Of a stretch of DNA of 64,000 nt, positions 10,484 to 20,521 are shown in pieces (position 1 is the first letter of the stretch; each line of letters opens with the position of its first letter). The notes beneath the pieces are model-generated. The model saw only the letters and a program-made list of their open reading frames with translations. It made no database searches and had not been told where the DNA came from. The position numbers and the translations under genes are program-made. The stretch covers positions 5,332,001-5,396,000 of the forward strand of contig NC_079238.1 of assembly GCF_027921745.1 (NCBI RefSeq), written 5' to 3'. Source of the stretch: Schizosaccharomyces osmophilus (Eukaryota > Ascomycota > Schizosaccharomycetes > Schizosaccharomycetales > Schizosaccharomycetaceae).

Positions 10484-11762
10484 AACTTGCTTCATGGATC
10501 AATTGTGTTCGTATCCCTTCGTCTCTTTCTTATTGAGTTGCAATAAACCATCCTTTACGTCTACAAAGCCTTTGATTATGAACAACTAATGCACATAGAT
10601 GCTATTGAACGAAAACGTGCTGTAAAACAGTTGATATGGACTTTTAATCTCCAAAATGAGATTTAGTTTTATATGTTCATTTATTTGATGTTGCTATACG
10701 AACATTAGGATTTTCAATGTGAAGCCAGGACCTGAAATAACGAATCTTTCATGCAAGTTTTCCCGCGAAGTGCGGGTATAAAAAAGAAAAGTTTTTATAT
10801 TATCATGGGGATTGAACAACTCTCTCGACGTAATAGCGTTCAAAAAAGCAAGATTGAAATGCTATTATCATTGCGGTACCACCTACAAAATGTTACGTTA
10901 GGTGCCCTGGCTGATTTTTCTCTCTTTTTGTAATTTTTCTTCTTTTTCCTCGTAATAAACGCTTGTACTAAAGTGCTAAAAGAGTGATTTCATTGAATGT
11001 TTCACATTATACGGGATACAAAGTTACGAAAAGAATCCGTTTCTGGTCATTCGTTCGTCCAAGCATGTTTTATAAAAGGCATGAATAACAAGAAAACGGG
11101 TGCTATACGATCCTTCAATGTCGTTCATTTTAAACCTCTTGCAGTATTCTTGCCCAAACCCGGCACCTTAATCCCAAGTATCGTAAATGGAGCTCATTAT
11201 CATCCAAGGACCCTTGCTTATTATTTTGAGTGGTTTGAACTCGAAATTCATTCCGTTGTCGTAATTTTCTAGCCCCCGAGAAGAGGTTTGAACAATGAGG
11301 TCCTTGCTATTATCTTCGTAGTCGCAAGTTTGAACATATCAGATATTAGAGCATTGGCAGGAGACAGACAATGATTTAAATTAGGACATGTTATCTCATA
11401 CTCACTTGTCATTAGGTTTCAGTTTCCTACGAAATCCACGATGGCGACTCACATTATGTTTGAACGTAAACTGCACATATTACACTATTATAAAGGGTAT
11501 ATCAGTATAGACATTAGTTTTACTGATCATTCCCATTAGTCGGATATTTATTGCGGTCCCAAGAAAATATCTTTGCTAGAAAAGCCATCCGTTTTGATCG
11601 ACGCTTTCACGATAATAAATACAAAGAAAAAGAAAAAAGATGGTAAATTAAGGATGGGTAGTAGCTATAAATAAGACATAAATACATAACCGAATAGTAA
11701 CCAATTAACATAATAATAATCTCGTCAATTCATGTTGTGTCCCAAAGTTCAAACTTGGGGAT
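10484..11762. other. Long convergent interval, erv1 / tps2-like gene
   Basis: About 1.28 kb between two gene 3' ends, longer than 3' UTRs need. It contains the 15-nt hairpin CCCGCGAAGTGCGGG at 10761-10775, directly followed by a TATA-like TATAAAAAAG. A 42-codon ORF (10805-10933) and a 91-codon ORF (10997-11272) follow. No tRNA signature was recognised. Confidence 0.4.
10805..10933 (+). CDS. Possible microprotein ORF, 42 residues
   Basis: A short ORF starting MGIEQLSRRNSVQKSK and ending in a hydrophobic tail (ADFSLFL). Its ATG lies about 28 bases after the TATA-like TATAAAAAAG at 10776-10785, which itself follows a GC-rich hairpin. There is no recognisable domain, and chance is a real alternative in AT-rich DNA. 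A splice from the GTAATT at the stop codon into downstream sequence is possible but unsupported. Confidence 0.25.
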   Translation: MGIEQLSRRNSVQKSKIEMLLSLRYHLQNVTLGALADFSLFL

Positions 11763-14321
11763 TTATAAGGAAAGTAAAAGATCAACTAGGTCTTTCGGGG
11801 ACGGCAAGTGATAATCCGCTAGTGTCGATGTGTCTGTTAATCCAATATGTACGCGATAGGAAGTAATTTTCGAATTCGCGTTATTATGGTGAGATTGTTT
11901 GTCTTCTAAATCTGACAAAGACGGATCAATATAATCGGTATCATCACCGACCAAACTTGAATGAATGAAGTAATCAAAAGGCATTGGTAAAAATACTTCA
12001 AACATGTTCTCATCAGTTCTATCATCACCGGCGCAAAAGATAAAGTCAGTTCGTCCCGTTCGTTTTAGGATTCGCTTGACAAGAGCTCCTTTATTAAGAT
12101 AATTAGGATGTACTTCAAGGAAGAACCTTCCCGGGCTGATTTCAATGTCGTATTGTCTTATAAGACCTTCTAAATTTGCTTGACATTCTAAACTTTGAAA
12201 TCTACAGTACGTTGAATTTGCATTTTGAAAACACCATGATAAGGAGTTTCGTTTTTCTTCAATGTATGACCCTTGAGTCCGTTCGACGTAATATTGGAAT
12301 ATATCACGAACAGTGTCTTTCCATGATAAGTCTAGTTTTTCTGTATTGTTATACCAAGAGCCTGCCATAGGGGGACGTATAATGCTGCCATGTTCGGACG
12401 ATAATCCCAACTCTGAGATGTCATCCATCCAGTCTCCCATAAACGCTTTTGATCGCCCAGAAAGAACCCAAACTATATTACGACTGTCAGAGACAAGTCT
12501 CTTTAAGGTACGCAGGACTCGATCCGTCGGGGCTGCGTCCAAAGAATTCCTAGCGGCTTGAATAAGCGTGCCATCATAATCTAAAATAAACAACCGCTTT
12601 TTTGCTTCTTTATAATTTTTTTGTATATCAGAGATAGTTAAAGAAGGAGTGGTCATTCGGCTTTTAACAGAACGTATTTCATTGAAAGATCTGCTAATGA
12701 GCTTATAGATCCATTGCTGGGACGATTGCGAGGTTGCCTGCATCCACAAGGAAGAAAACTTTTGTTCTCTCTCTTTTATATTTTTCCTTAAACATTCATT
12801 GATAGTATCAGCAAATCCAGCATAATCGTAAGGGTTTACTACGCTAGCAGAAACCAATACTTCTGCTGTACCGGAAAATTCGCTCAAAATAAGTGAGCCC
12901 TTGTTTTTCTTTTGACAAGCCACAAATTCTAAAGCCATAGTATTCATGGCATCCCGTATGGAAGAAACACAAGCAACGTCGGCAGCACTAAGCAACGCAA
13001 AATATTCCTCAACGCTTAAAAGCTGATGAAAGTGATGAATGGGGACGTAATCTAGCGAACCATATTCACTGTTGATTTGAGTGACAAGATTTTCGACCTG
13101 CATCTCTAAATCAGAGTTACTGTTTCCTACAGTAGAGCTGGTGATTTGGATTAATATCACTCGTTTCCTCCAGTGCGGATACTTTATAAGAAGTTGGCGA
13201 AACGCCCGCAGCTTATGTATGATACCACAAACTTTGTCCAGTCTATCACGACCAACTATAACTTTCATATTTTGATGATAAAGATGGCGAAGTTGGGCGA
13301 CTTTGGATTGTACAGATTGCTTATTGCATATCGAATAGACGTGCGGCACATCAATGTTTACATGGGACGACAAAATGGCAGCACGGAAACCATCACAAGT
13401 GTCGATGTACGAAGAAGATGTGGCTTCCAAACCAAGGGCGTTGACACACGTGCTTAAAAAGTGTCGTGCATAAGAGTCAGTTTGGAATCCAATCACATTT
13501 GAAGCTAAAACGCCATTCAAGATCTCAGCCCGTTTAGGAAGGCATCGAAAAATTTCCGAAGTGCAAAAGGGCACATGAAGGAAAAAGACAATATTTGCAT
13601 CAGGCAACCGTTTCCGAATTAGTTTCGGTAGCAAGAACAAAGAATAGTCGTGGATAAGTATCAAATCTCCTGGGCGATAAATTGACACGACGTAATCTGC
13701 AAAATATTGAGTCCATTTATTAAAGTCTTTCCACCATATCTGTTGCTGAAAGCCATCGATGGTAGGGATTCGGTAATGCAATACATCCCACAACACATTG
13801 TCTGCATACGTTGGACCTTCCAGTAAACGGTTTGAGCCAACGTTCGAAGCGTAATTTAGAAATTCAGAAGGATCCTGTATAGAGCCAGGGGCAAATTTCG
13901 AACTTAACTTTCCCCAAACAGGAACGATTTTGGAAACAATGTTCCTTTCTTTGTAGAATTGACAGGCTTTTTCATAAAAAGATGCTTGATCGGCCGGGCT
14001 AAAGACGGTAAAGGAGGGAGACCGACGCTGAGAACTCAATACGTTGGAAGATGAATTAACATTCACCACCGCCGGCGAACTCATGGTTTCATTCTGAGTA
14101 ACCTGAACGGCACCGGGTGAGGCGACAAAGATGCTTTCCCATGGAGAGTTTGTATTTCCTAGAGATGCTATAGCAGAGTACAAGGCGGCACTGCTACTAC
14201 GGGGTTGGAAACTCCATTCACGACTTCCTTTTTCGATGGAAGCCTTCAACTGGAAATTTCGGGAAACATTTATCACTCTTTGATAAGGAATAGCACCATT
14301 CTTTTGAGGCTCCGAATGCAT
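11763..14321 (-). CDS. tps2: Trehalose-6-phosphate synthase/phosphatase (Tps2-like)
   Basis: 852 residues in one exon. Residues about 130-560 form a GT20 glycosyltransferase domain: WDVLHYRIP, GDLILIHDYSLFLLP, FFLHVPFCTSEIFRCLP, VGRDRLDKVCGI and MALEFVACQ. From about residue 570 a HAD-type trehalose phosphatase follows, with nucleophile motif LFILDYDGTLI, VWVLSGRS, and the final acid motif CAGDDRTDE. With this intact DxDGT and GDDRTDE the phosphatase domain looks catalytically competent. Family knowledge: Tps2-type proteins dephosphorylate trehalose-6-phosphate, and their GT domain is usually structural. The protein sits in the cytosolic trehalose synthase complex used in stress and spore physiology. 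The S. pombe counterpart I recall is SPAC3G6.09c. Confidence 0.9.
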   Translation of the reverse strand: MHSEPQKNGAIPYQRVINVSRNFQLKASIEKGSREWSFQPRSSSAALYSAIASLGNTNSPWESIFVASPGAVQVTQNETMSSPAVVNVNSSSNVLSSQRRSPSFTVFSPADQASFYEKACQFYKERNIVSKIVPVWGKLSSKFAPGSIQDPSEFLNYASNVGSNRLLEGPTYADNVLWDVLHYRIPTIDGFQQQIWWKDFNKWTQYFADYVVSIYRPGDLILIHDYSLFLLPKLIRKRLPDANIVFFLHVPFCTSEIFRCLPKRAEILNGVLASNVIGFQTDSYARHFLSTCVNALGLEATSSSYIDTCDGFRAAILSSHVNIDVPHVYSICNKQSVQSKVAQLRHLYHQNMKVIVGRDRLDKVCGIIHKLRAFRQLLIKYPHWRKRVILIQITSSTVGNSNSDLEMQVENLVTQINSEYGSLDYVPIHHFHQLLSVEEYFALLSAADVACVSSIRDAMNTMALEFVACQKKNKGSLILSEFSGTAEVLVSASVVNPYDYAGFADTINECLRKNIKEREQKFSSLWMQATSQSSQQWIYKLISRSFNEIRSVKSRMTTPSLTISDIQKNYKEAKKRLFILDYDGTLIQAARNSLDAAPTDRVLRTLKRLVSDSRNIVWVLSGRSKAFMGDWMDDISELGLSSEHGSIIRPPMAGSWYNNTEKLDLSWKDTVRDIFQYYVERTQGSYIEEKRNSLSWCFQNANSTYCRFQSLECQANLEGLIRQYDIEISPGRFFLEVHPNYLNKGALVKRILKRTGRTDFIFCAGDDRTDENMFEVFLPMPFDYFIHSSLVGDDTDYIDPSLSDLEDKQSHHNNANSKITSYRVHIGLTDTSTLADYHLPSPKDLVDLLLSL

Positions 14322-14735
14322 CGATGGGAACTAATACCAGTTGTATATAGAAACGAAAACCAAATAATGCAAGGAAGAAACACAAGTTTTAGGTATATTT
14401 GAATAGAGTAAAAAGAAATTTGTTTCAATTCATTGAACGAAAAACTCAATTTCCAAATGAGAAACGTTGAAGTATGAGGACTGAACTTGCTCAGTTCATA
14501 CATTTCCCTTTTTAGGTTGTGGAGGGTGAATACCGAGCTCTATCGCAACTAAACGATAAAACCGACGTTTGAAAAAAATAAGTGTATACGAGGAAAGAAA
14601 AGAAAAGAAAAAGAAATTGGAATCCTAAACACTCTTAGAAGTGAAACTTGAGCGAGGACTTGGAAATTCGGGAAACCTTTATGAAACGGTAGATTTATCA
14701 TACAAGATATCGCAGTTGAACGGTGTAAAAAGGAC
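14322..14735. other. Intergenic, tps2 promoter / vps51 3' end
   Basis: About 410 bases holding the tps2 promoter and vps51 terminator. It contains runs of AAGAAAAG but no ORF that looks real. Confidence 0.45.
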
Positions 14736-15176
14736 TCATTTCCGATGAAGAGTTTCGGATTTCATGTTAGGACCGTCAGTTTGTCCTTCTTGAAATGTTT
14801 GGAGTTCGGGAAGCAAATCGTTCAGATCTTTTGAGAGCGATTCAATGGCAGAGCTAGCATGCAGCAAGTGTGTATAATGATTATAGACCAAAGACTTATG
14901 ATCACCTGAAAGCTCTTGGATGGAAGATACCAGCTGCTTTTGGCGTTGCAGAACCTCGTTAGGGGATAGTTTATGTTGAAGACTCCTCAAGTAAACATTT
15001 AGGTCGAAATCTGGATTTGAGAAAGCAGGATCTATTTCTTTTGAAGTCGATTCTTCACTTGAATGAACGTTGCTGCCATTGGATACGGATCTAGACGTCG
15101 AAACGGTAGATGAAGATGGTGTACGTACAGGTAAATTATAAAAATTACGAAGAGCCTGTCGTTTTTTGTCAGACAT
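14736..15176 (-). CDS. vps51: GARP/EARP tethering complex subunit Vps51
   Basis: 146 residues from ATG 15176 (MSDKKRQALRNFYNLP); an in-frame TTG two codons upstream is not used. The first 65 residues are serine-rich. Residues about 70-130 carry the Vps51/COG-family N-terminal helix bundle: DFDLNVYLRSLQHKLSPNE, QKQLVSSIQEL, and SLVYNHYTHLLHASSAIESL. This resembles the yeast Vps51 pattern with a conserved LVYENYNKF-like motif. The length is close to that of budding-yeast Vps51, about 164 residues, rather than the much longer animal protein. Vps51 links the GARP complex to a t-SNARE for endosome-to-Golgi retrieval. Confidence 0.8.
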   Translation of the reverse strand: MSDKKRQALRNFYNLPVRTPSSSTVSTSRSVSNGSNVHSSEESTSKEIDPAFSNPDFDLNVYLRSLQHKLSPNEVLQRQKQLVSSIQELSGDHKSLVYNHYTHLLHASSAIESLSKDLNDLLPELQTFQEGQTDGPNMKSETLHRK

Positions 15177-16153
15177 TTTCAAAAAAGCATAAACAAGATT
15201 AGGAAAATCTCATTGAATGTCCAGGAACTACGGCAAACCTCAGTTTTTGTTTGTTTACGCGTCAATGGTTTTGTAGACGTTTCGCATCAGACAAGTTTTC
15301 TGCCATCTATCAAAATAGCGATGCGTTGAGAAGCACTATCTCATTGTTTACATTGAAAAGACAAAAGAGGCTGCTTGTGCATGAACAACTGAGCTTATTT
15401 TACCGTAATAGAACTGGCCAAGTTTTTTGCTTGATGAAGGAGAAAGGACGTTAAGAAGTCCAGTTGGCATTTGTGATCATTTGCTCGCGCGGTGACTTGA
15501 GGGAAAGGAGCGGTGAGCGTATTCATCATAAGACTGGCTACAATTCTTTTCGTATGTGATAGAAATGCTGTTAATTCTCTTTTTAAATTTGAAATGAATA
15601 GAATTCATCCCATTTATCCTATTTCTTCCATGTTTCATCGTTTTGTTGTTTATTAGTGAATGGACTGGGTATGCGGTAAAGGGTATACTGAAATGGAAAG
15701 ACTTCATTAGTAAATAAACATAGTATTTTGCAAAAATAGCTTAACAGGTTTTTTTTTGAGAGACGAAATGACTGAATGAAAACTATCATTTGAATCGTTT
15801 TGGAAAAAATAATCTCTCTGTCTTTGTCTTTCTCTATTCACTTGTTTTTTCCTTCAAACTGTTCATACACTTTCCATTGTGAACCAAAATTTAGATTTCA
15901 TTCTCCATCTATTGTAGATGTTGAAATACTAGAAAACAAATAGATATATATGCCCTTTTTATTTTAAAAAAAAAAAGGCCGAAAGTGACTCTTTTCATTT
16001 ACATACTTAACCAGCGTGAAAGTGCCTTTCAAAGCGAATTTTTACCCTTAAATGACTTTACAAGGATATTCATGTAGAATCCAGAAATCAAACCCAAATT
16101 AAAGAGAAGAGTCACGACGATTTAGCCTAAAATCCTGGAAAACACTGTTTTAA
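15177..16153. other. Divergent promoter region, vps51 / chl1
   Basis: About 980 bases. It contains one MluI-type element ACGCGTC at 15254-15260, about 80 bases upstream of vps51. An ATG-poor open frame runs to 15454, probably by chance. Poly-T and poly-A tracts are present near 15740 and 15965. Confidence 0.45.
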
Positions 16154-16820
16154 ATGGAATTTAAAGGTCAAATTCAAGAAGATGAATTTCATCATCCTTA
16201 TAAGCCTTATTCCATTCAACTAGAATTTATGCGGGCTTTATACAATGCGATTGAAAACAAAAAGATTGGAATCTTTGAATCTCCAACCGGCACTGGTAAA
16301 AGTCTTAGCTTACTATGTGCATCGTTGACGTGGTTAGAGAAAAAGGGAGATTTGCATATGGAAACGGATGAAGCTGAAGAAAGAACAAGCGATTCTGGTT
16401 CTTCGAAGCATGCCATTCCTGACTGGGTGATTATGCAGGATCAAGAGTTGCAGGTAGACCAGGCTAAAAGCGCACATGCATATTTGGAGAAGCGACTCGA
16501 AGGGGTCCGCGAGAAGAATCGAAAAGAAAAGTTTATTCAGGAAAATAGCTTCAGACTCCAAAAGGATGCTCGTAAGAGAGCTACACCCGCCGATATCACG
16601 AATTCCTCAACAACCCCTTTAGCAAAGTCAAGCAAGATTGCTCCGGCAACTGATGAGTCGTTAGAGGAATTTGTGGTTTCCAATGATATTTCTCTTCAAG
16701 ATGAGAGTGAAGAGTCAGCTCATGCTTTGCAGAAAGGCTACAGCTCCAAAGTAATGGATCTACTTCATCGTTTACTTCCAGAAGATGAAAAACTACCAAC
16801 TGTTCAAAAGGTAAGGATTG

Positions 16821-16854
<34 letters not shown>

Positions 16855-18824
16855 GAAAATAACTGGTGCTAATTACTTCAAAGATTTACTTCTCTTCGAG
16901 AACTCATTCACAACTCCGACAATTTGTACAAGAGGTACAAAAATTAGACACATCAAAAATTTCTACCCCTATACGGGTAGTGTCGCTGGCTTCGAGAAAA
17001 AACTTATGCATCAATCCCAAAGTTCAAAAGCTGTCACCAACATCCGCAGTGAACGAAAAGTGCATTGAATTACAAGGTAAGGATACTTGACGTCTGTAGA
17101 CTAACAGATCAGGGACTTCCGAAAAATGCCCTTACATGAAGGACGATACCCGGATTTGGGATTTTCGCGATGAAGTTCTCGCTGAAGTAATGGATATCGA
17201 AGACATGGTTGGTTTAGGACAAAAAATGCATGTCTGTCCGTATTATGGAGCAAGGGAAGCAGTCAATTCTTCTCAAATTGTAACATTACCATACCCGTTG
17301 CTTTTGCAGGAATCTGCTCGTAATTCGCTCAACCTTCCTTTGAAAGATAATATCTGCATTATCGATGAAGCACACAACATTATTGATGCAATTTGCTCTA
17401 TGCATTCTTCCTCTATTTCCTACAAGCAAGTAAGCATGGCAGAGTTTCAGCTAGAGCAATATTTGAATCGCTTCAGCAAACGGCTTAACGGCACAAATAA
17501 AATGCATGTTCGGCAGTTGATGAAGGTTGTTGGAGAGCTAAAGAAATTTCTTGAAAAAAATATAAAACAAAACTCTACCAACAGAGTATTGCTGATTTCT
17601 TCGATGTTTGTGTCGCAATCTTCAGATCAAGTGAATTTGCATCATTTAATTGAGTATCTGTCTGTTTCAAAACTTGCAAGGAAGGTGGATGGGTATTCAA
17701 AGTTTCTGTCTAGATCCAAAGAAAACGTGTTGGACGAAGAATCACACGAGTCTGAGATAAAAAAGAGGGAAGCAAAAGGCAACAGCGAGCAAGAAGATAA
17801 ATATACCCCTGTTTTGATGCAGCTTGAATCCTTCCTTTCTGCGATAGCGAATCCGTCGCCTGAAGGAAAGCTATTTTACGAAGCACAGGATTCCTCGAAT
17901 GCATTTTTGAAATACATGCTTCTTGATCCATCCAAGCATTTTCAAAGCCTGACGGACCAATGCCGCTCCGTTACATTGGCAGGAGGAACAATGTCACCAT
18001 TAGACGACTTTATCGAATTATTGTTTTCGGAATCCAAAAGTCGGATTGACGAATTTTCTTGCGGGCATATTGTACCGAAAGAAAACGTTTTGACGTTGTT
18101 GCTCTCGAAAGGGCCTTCGCAAGTACCATATGAGTTTTCCTACCAAAATCGCACCAGAGAAGATTTGACGAGAGAGCTTGGGAGAACGCTGGTAAACTTT
18201 ACTTCACTGGTCCCCGATGGCGTGGTTGTGTTTTTCCCGAGTTTTTCGTATTTACAATTTATCACGGACGTTTGGAAGAATGACGGTATCTTGGAAAGGC
18301 TTCAAAAGAAGAAGCCGGTGTTTGTAGAATCAAAGGATCACAGCGAAAAAACGCTGAAATTGTTTGATGAATATAGCGAAATGGTGGAAGCTGGCCATGG
18401 AGGACTCTTGTTTTGTGTGATTGGGGGACGCTTGTCCGAAGGCATCAACTTTTCAGATCGTTTGGGAAGAGCAGTTGTCGTGGTAGGAATGCCATTTCCA
18501 AATGCACACGATATCGAATGGCAAACAAAAGTTGCGTATGTGGAAGAAAAGGTACGGTCAAAAGGACGAAACGCGAAACAGGCAGCACAACTGTTTTACG
18601 AAAACACATGTTTACGAGCAGTGAACCAAAGTATTGGAAGAGCCATTCGACATCAAAGAGACTATGCATGCATTCTTCTGTTGGATCATCGTTACAATAG
18701 GCCTAGCATACGAAGCAAACTGCCAGGATGGTTACAAGAACATTTGGAAGTTCCCAGCCAATTTGGACATGCCATTCGTCAGGTGTCTATGTTTTTTCGA
18801 ACAAAAAGGCAGACCAAAGAATGA
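16154..18824 (+). CDS. chl1: Iron-sulfur DNA helicase Chl1 (DDX11/XPD family)
   Basis: Three exons, 16154-16810, 16884-17076 and 17113-18824, give 853 residues. Helicase motifs in order: Q/I region with [12 protein letters not shown], Ia [11 protein letters not shown], four Fe-S cysteines ([27 protein letters not shown]), DEAH box IIDEAHNI, motif [15 protein letters not shown] and motif [16 protein letters not shown]. The long charged insert after motif I (about residues 75-215) is typical of Chl1/FANCJ. The protein unwinds DNA 5' to 3' and promotes sister-chromatid cohesion. The first intron contains an (AT)13 microsatellite. Length is near the roughly 844 residues I recall for the S. pombe protein. 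It is convergent with rpl41. Confidence 0.93.
16821..16846. repeat. (AT)13 microsatellite inside chl1 intron 1
   Basis: Thirteen uninterrupted AT units lie between the GTAAGG donor at 16811 and the branch region GCTAAT near 16869. Length changes here would alter the intron length but not the protein. Confidence 0.95.
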
Positions 18825-19186
18825 ACCCACACAAGGATTCCGATGAGAGAAGAAAATGGTAGAAACGATTACGATACATAGATAGGAAGAAATTCATGGT
18901 TAGGATGGATGATTTACAAAATTGTTTACAAACAAGTTACAAGTTACAAGAGACACAGATCAAACAAAGGATCAAAAAATTATAGATACAAAAAGCAGAT
19001 GAACAGGATTTTATTGCACTGAAGAGTGGTGCAGGGGCAATGAGTGATGCCGTCAACAACTCTTAGGGAAAAGAAACAAACATCGAGCACAAGAGAGGAA
19101 CCTTTTTGAAAAAGGAGCAACACATTTGTAGTGGAGTTGCTTTTTTATTCCAGCTCATCGAACTTCTGGATAGGAAAGCGAGTAGC
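18825..19186. other. Convergent interval, chl1 / rpl41
   Basis: About 360 bases of 3' UTR sequence for two convergent genes. Most of it is probably rpl41 3' UTR on the minus strand. Nothing else is visible. Confidence 0.5.
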
Positions 19187-19326
19187 TTATTTACTAAAGA
19201 TGGAGTTAGCACATTTTGAAACTATGGACTCAATGGATAAAAATAGGTTACTTACGATCTAGCCCTCATTTTTCTTCTTCTACGCTTCAGGCGTCTCACG
19301 CGCTTTTTCCTCCATTTATCACGCAT
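19187..19326 (-). CDS. rpl41: 60S ribosomal protein eL41 (25 residues)
   Basis: The gene is too short for ORF finders. Exon 1 (19256-19326) encodes MRDKWRKKRVRRLKRRRR followed by KMRARS. It ends AGATC before the donor GTAAGTAA. Exon 2 (19187-19193) is only 7 nt and supplies the last base of the serine codon, a lysine codon and TAA. The intron is 62 nt, with GCTAAC and a CTTTAG acceptor. Read unspliced, translation would stop after RS, losing the conserved final lysine that the eL41 family ends with. This supports the splice. The protein bridges the ribosomal subunits. A HomolD box lies just upstream, as in other fission-yeast ribosomal protein genes. Confidence 0.93.
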
Positions 19327-19377
19327 AATGGATAATGGTAAAGAATGTCTATGACAGACAGCTGCTGTATAGCAGCC

Positions 19378-19385
19378 TGTGACTG
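19378..19385 (-). promoter_or_regulatory. HomolD box of rpl41
   Basis: The minus strand reads CAGTCACA, the fission-yeast HomolD core that replaces TATA in ribosomal protein promoters. It sits about 52 bases upstream of the rpl41 ATG. A degenerate HomolE-like ACCTAACCCA lies next to it (about 19392-19401). Confidence 0.75.
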
Positions 19386-20123
19386 TTTTTTTGGGTTAGG
19401 TCGAAACAGTCCACGTCACAAATGCGGTAACATTGTTGGCAGAGCAGAACGAATTTTGCTATGGAAATGAATAGAAGGGAAAAGCAAAGCGTCGCAAAGT
19501 GAAATTCAAATGAAACATGTACGAAATTTTTTTAGAGTGTCGAAAAAAAAATTTCCGAAAGGAAGACCCAAGTAAAATTCAAGTTACCTCTCATGACCCA
19601 TCTATGACGTTTATAATCTGAAGAACCTCTATATCGTTTTCGATTCCACTTTACTACGATAAACAAATCCCTTACTACGATGCTACGATGCTACTATGAT
19701 AACCAAGGAACCCAGCCCTACATGGACCTGAAGAGATGGCACTTCCAGATGGAACATGTGATAGGAAAGCATGTTACCTGGACATGACAGCAGATATGGG
19801 AAATTACAAGTGACGATGTGAAACTAACTTTTACCGAAATTTGCGGGGTGGTGCATACACCAAATCTTTTACGTGAACTCTCCGTTTTCAGGACTTCCAG
19901 ATTGTTCTACGAATCCGAACCGAACCAATCGACGTTCCGTTATTACTTACCATGACACCTTATTAACAATTGAAGCCTTTGATTGGATGAATGTTACGTC
20001 TCACCTGAACCTTTGTTGGTATTGACGAATCAAAGAATCCAAAGATTATAGATTCGCTTTTAACTCATCCATGACAAGCACTCTTTACCGAGATATGGCT
20101 CCGGGTGTTGCACCTAACACCGC

Positions 20124-20200
20124 TTGACTCCGACTGTTTGACTCCGGCCGACACCGATTGATTCCCCCCTGACTCCGACTATTCGGTGTCTAACTCCGAC
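20124..20200. repeat. Cluster of four degenerate TGACTCCGAC repeats with an inverted repeat
   Basis: TTGACTCCGAC, TTGACTCCGGC, CTGACTCCGAC and CTAACTCCGAC begin at about 20124, 20138, 20169 and 20190. GACACCGA (20151-20158 region) is matched by its reverse complement TCGGTGTC (20183-20190). The block is GC-richer than its surroundings. Its function is unknown. Confidence 0.7.
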
Positions 20201-20399
20201 GGTTTCCGCCTGATCTTGGGATCGGGTGCTTCCTAATGGTTTGACTTGTGGGTCCTTTGGTTTGGTTCGTTGAGGATGCGTGAGCTAGGTGAAAACGGAG
20301 GGGCTTCTTCGTTGAAGTGATGAAAGGATTCGTTTCGATGGAAACAACATATTCAATCATGGCATTCATGAGAATGACGAATGGTTCCGTCTTGATTTC

Positions 20400-20408
20400 T
20401 ATATAAAG
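20400..20408 (+). promoter_or_regulatory. TATA box of the secreted PhiA-like gene
   Basis: TATATAAAG, 114 bases upstream of ATG 20522, the distance expected for a fission-yeast TATA promoter with a short leader. Confidence 0.65.
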
Positions 20409-20521
20409 AGTGTCATTTTCTCTCAAAAAGCAATAATTCATTCATTCATTCATCTATTGTCTTTTGATTCCAATTGATCTTGGTTTTATTTCGACTTCTA
20501 CTTTTTACTACCACTACTAAA

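Larger units (their letters stand above)
19327..20521. other. rpl41 promoter and long upstream region of the secreted-protein gene
   Basis: About 1.2 kb. The left end is the rpl41 promoter. From about 19640 the sequence is less AT-rich than its surroundings. It has local repeats (CTACGATG near 19680; TGACTCCG-type repeats at 20124-20200), but no ORF with a recognisable domain. TATATAAAG at 20400-20408 and (ATTC)4 at 20436-20453 precede the downstream gene. Confidence 0.45.

Noticed and set aside
15251-15454. 67-codon plus-strand ORF in the vps51-chl1 gap
   Set aside because: No ATG until the last few codons and no domain.
19640-20210. Possible solo LTR or other mobile element
   Set aside because: No terminal repeat pair, target-site duplication or element-derived coding sequence could be identified, so only the repeats themselves are reported.
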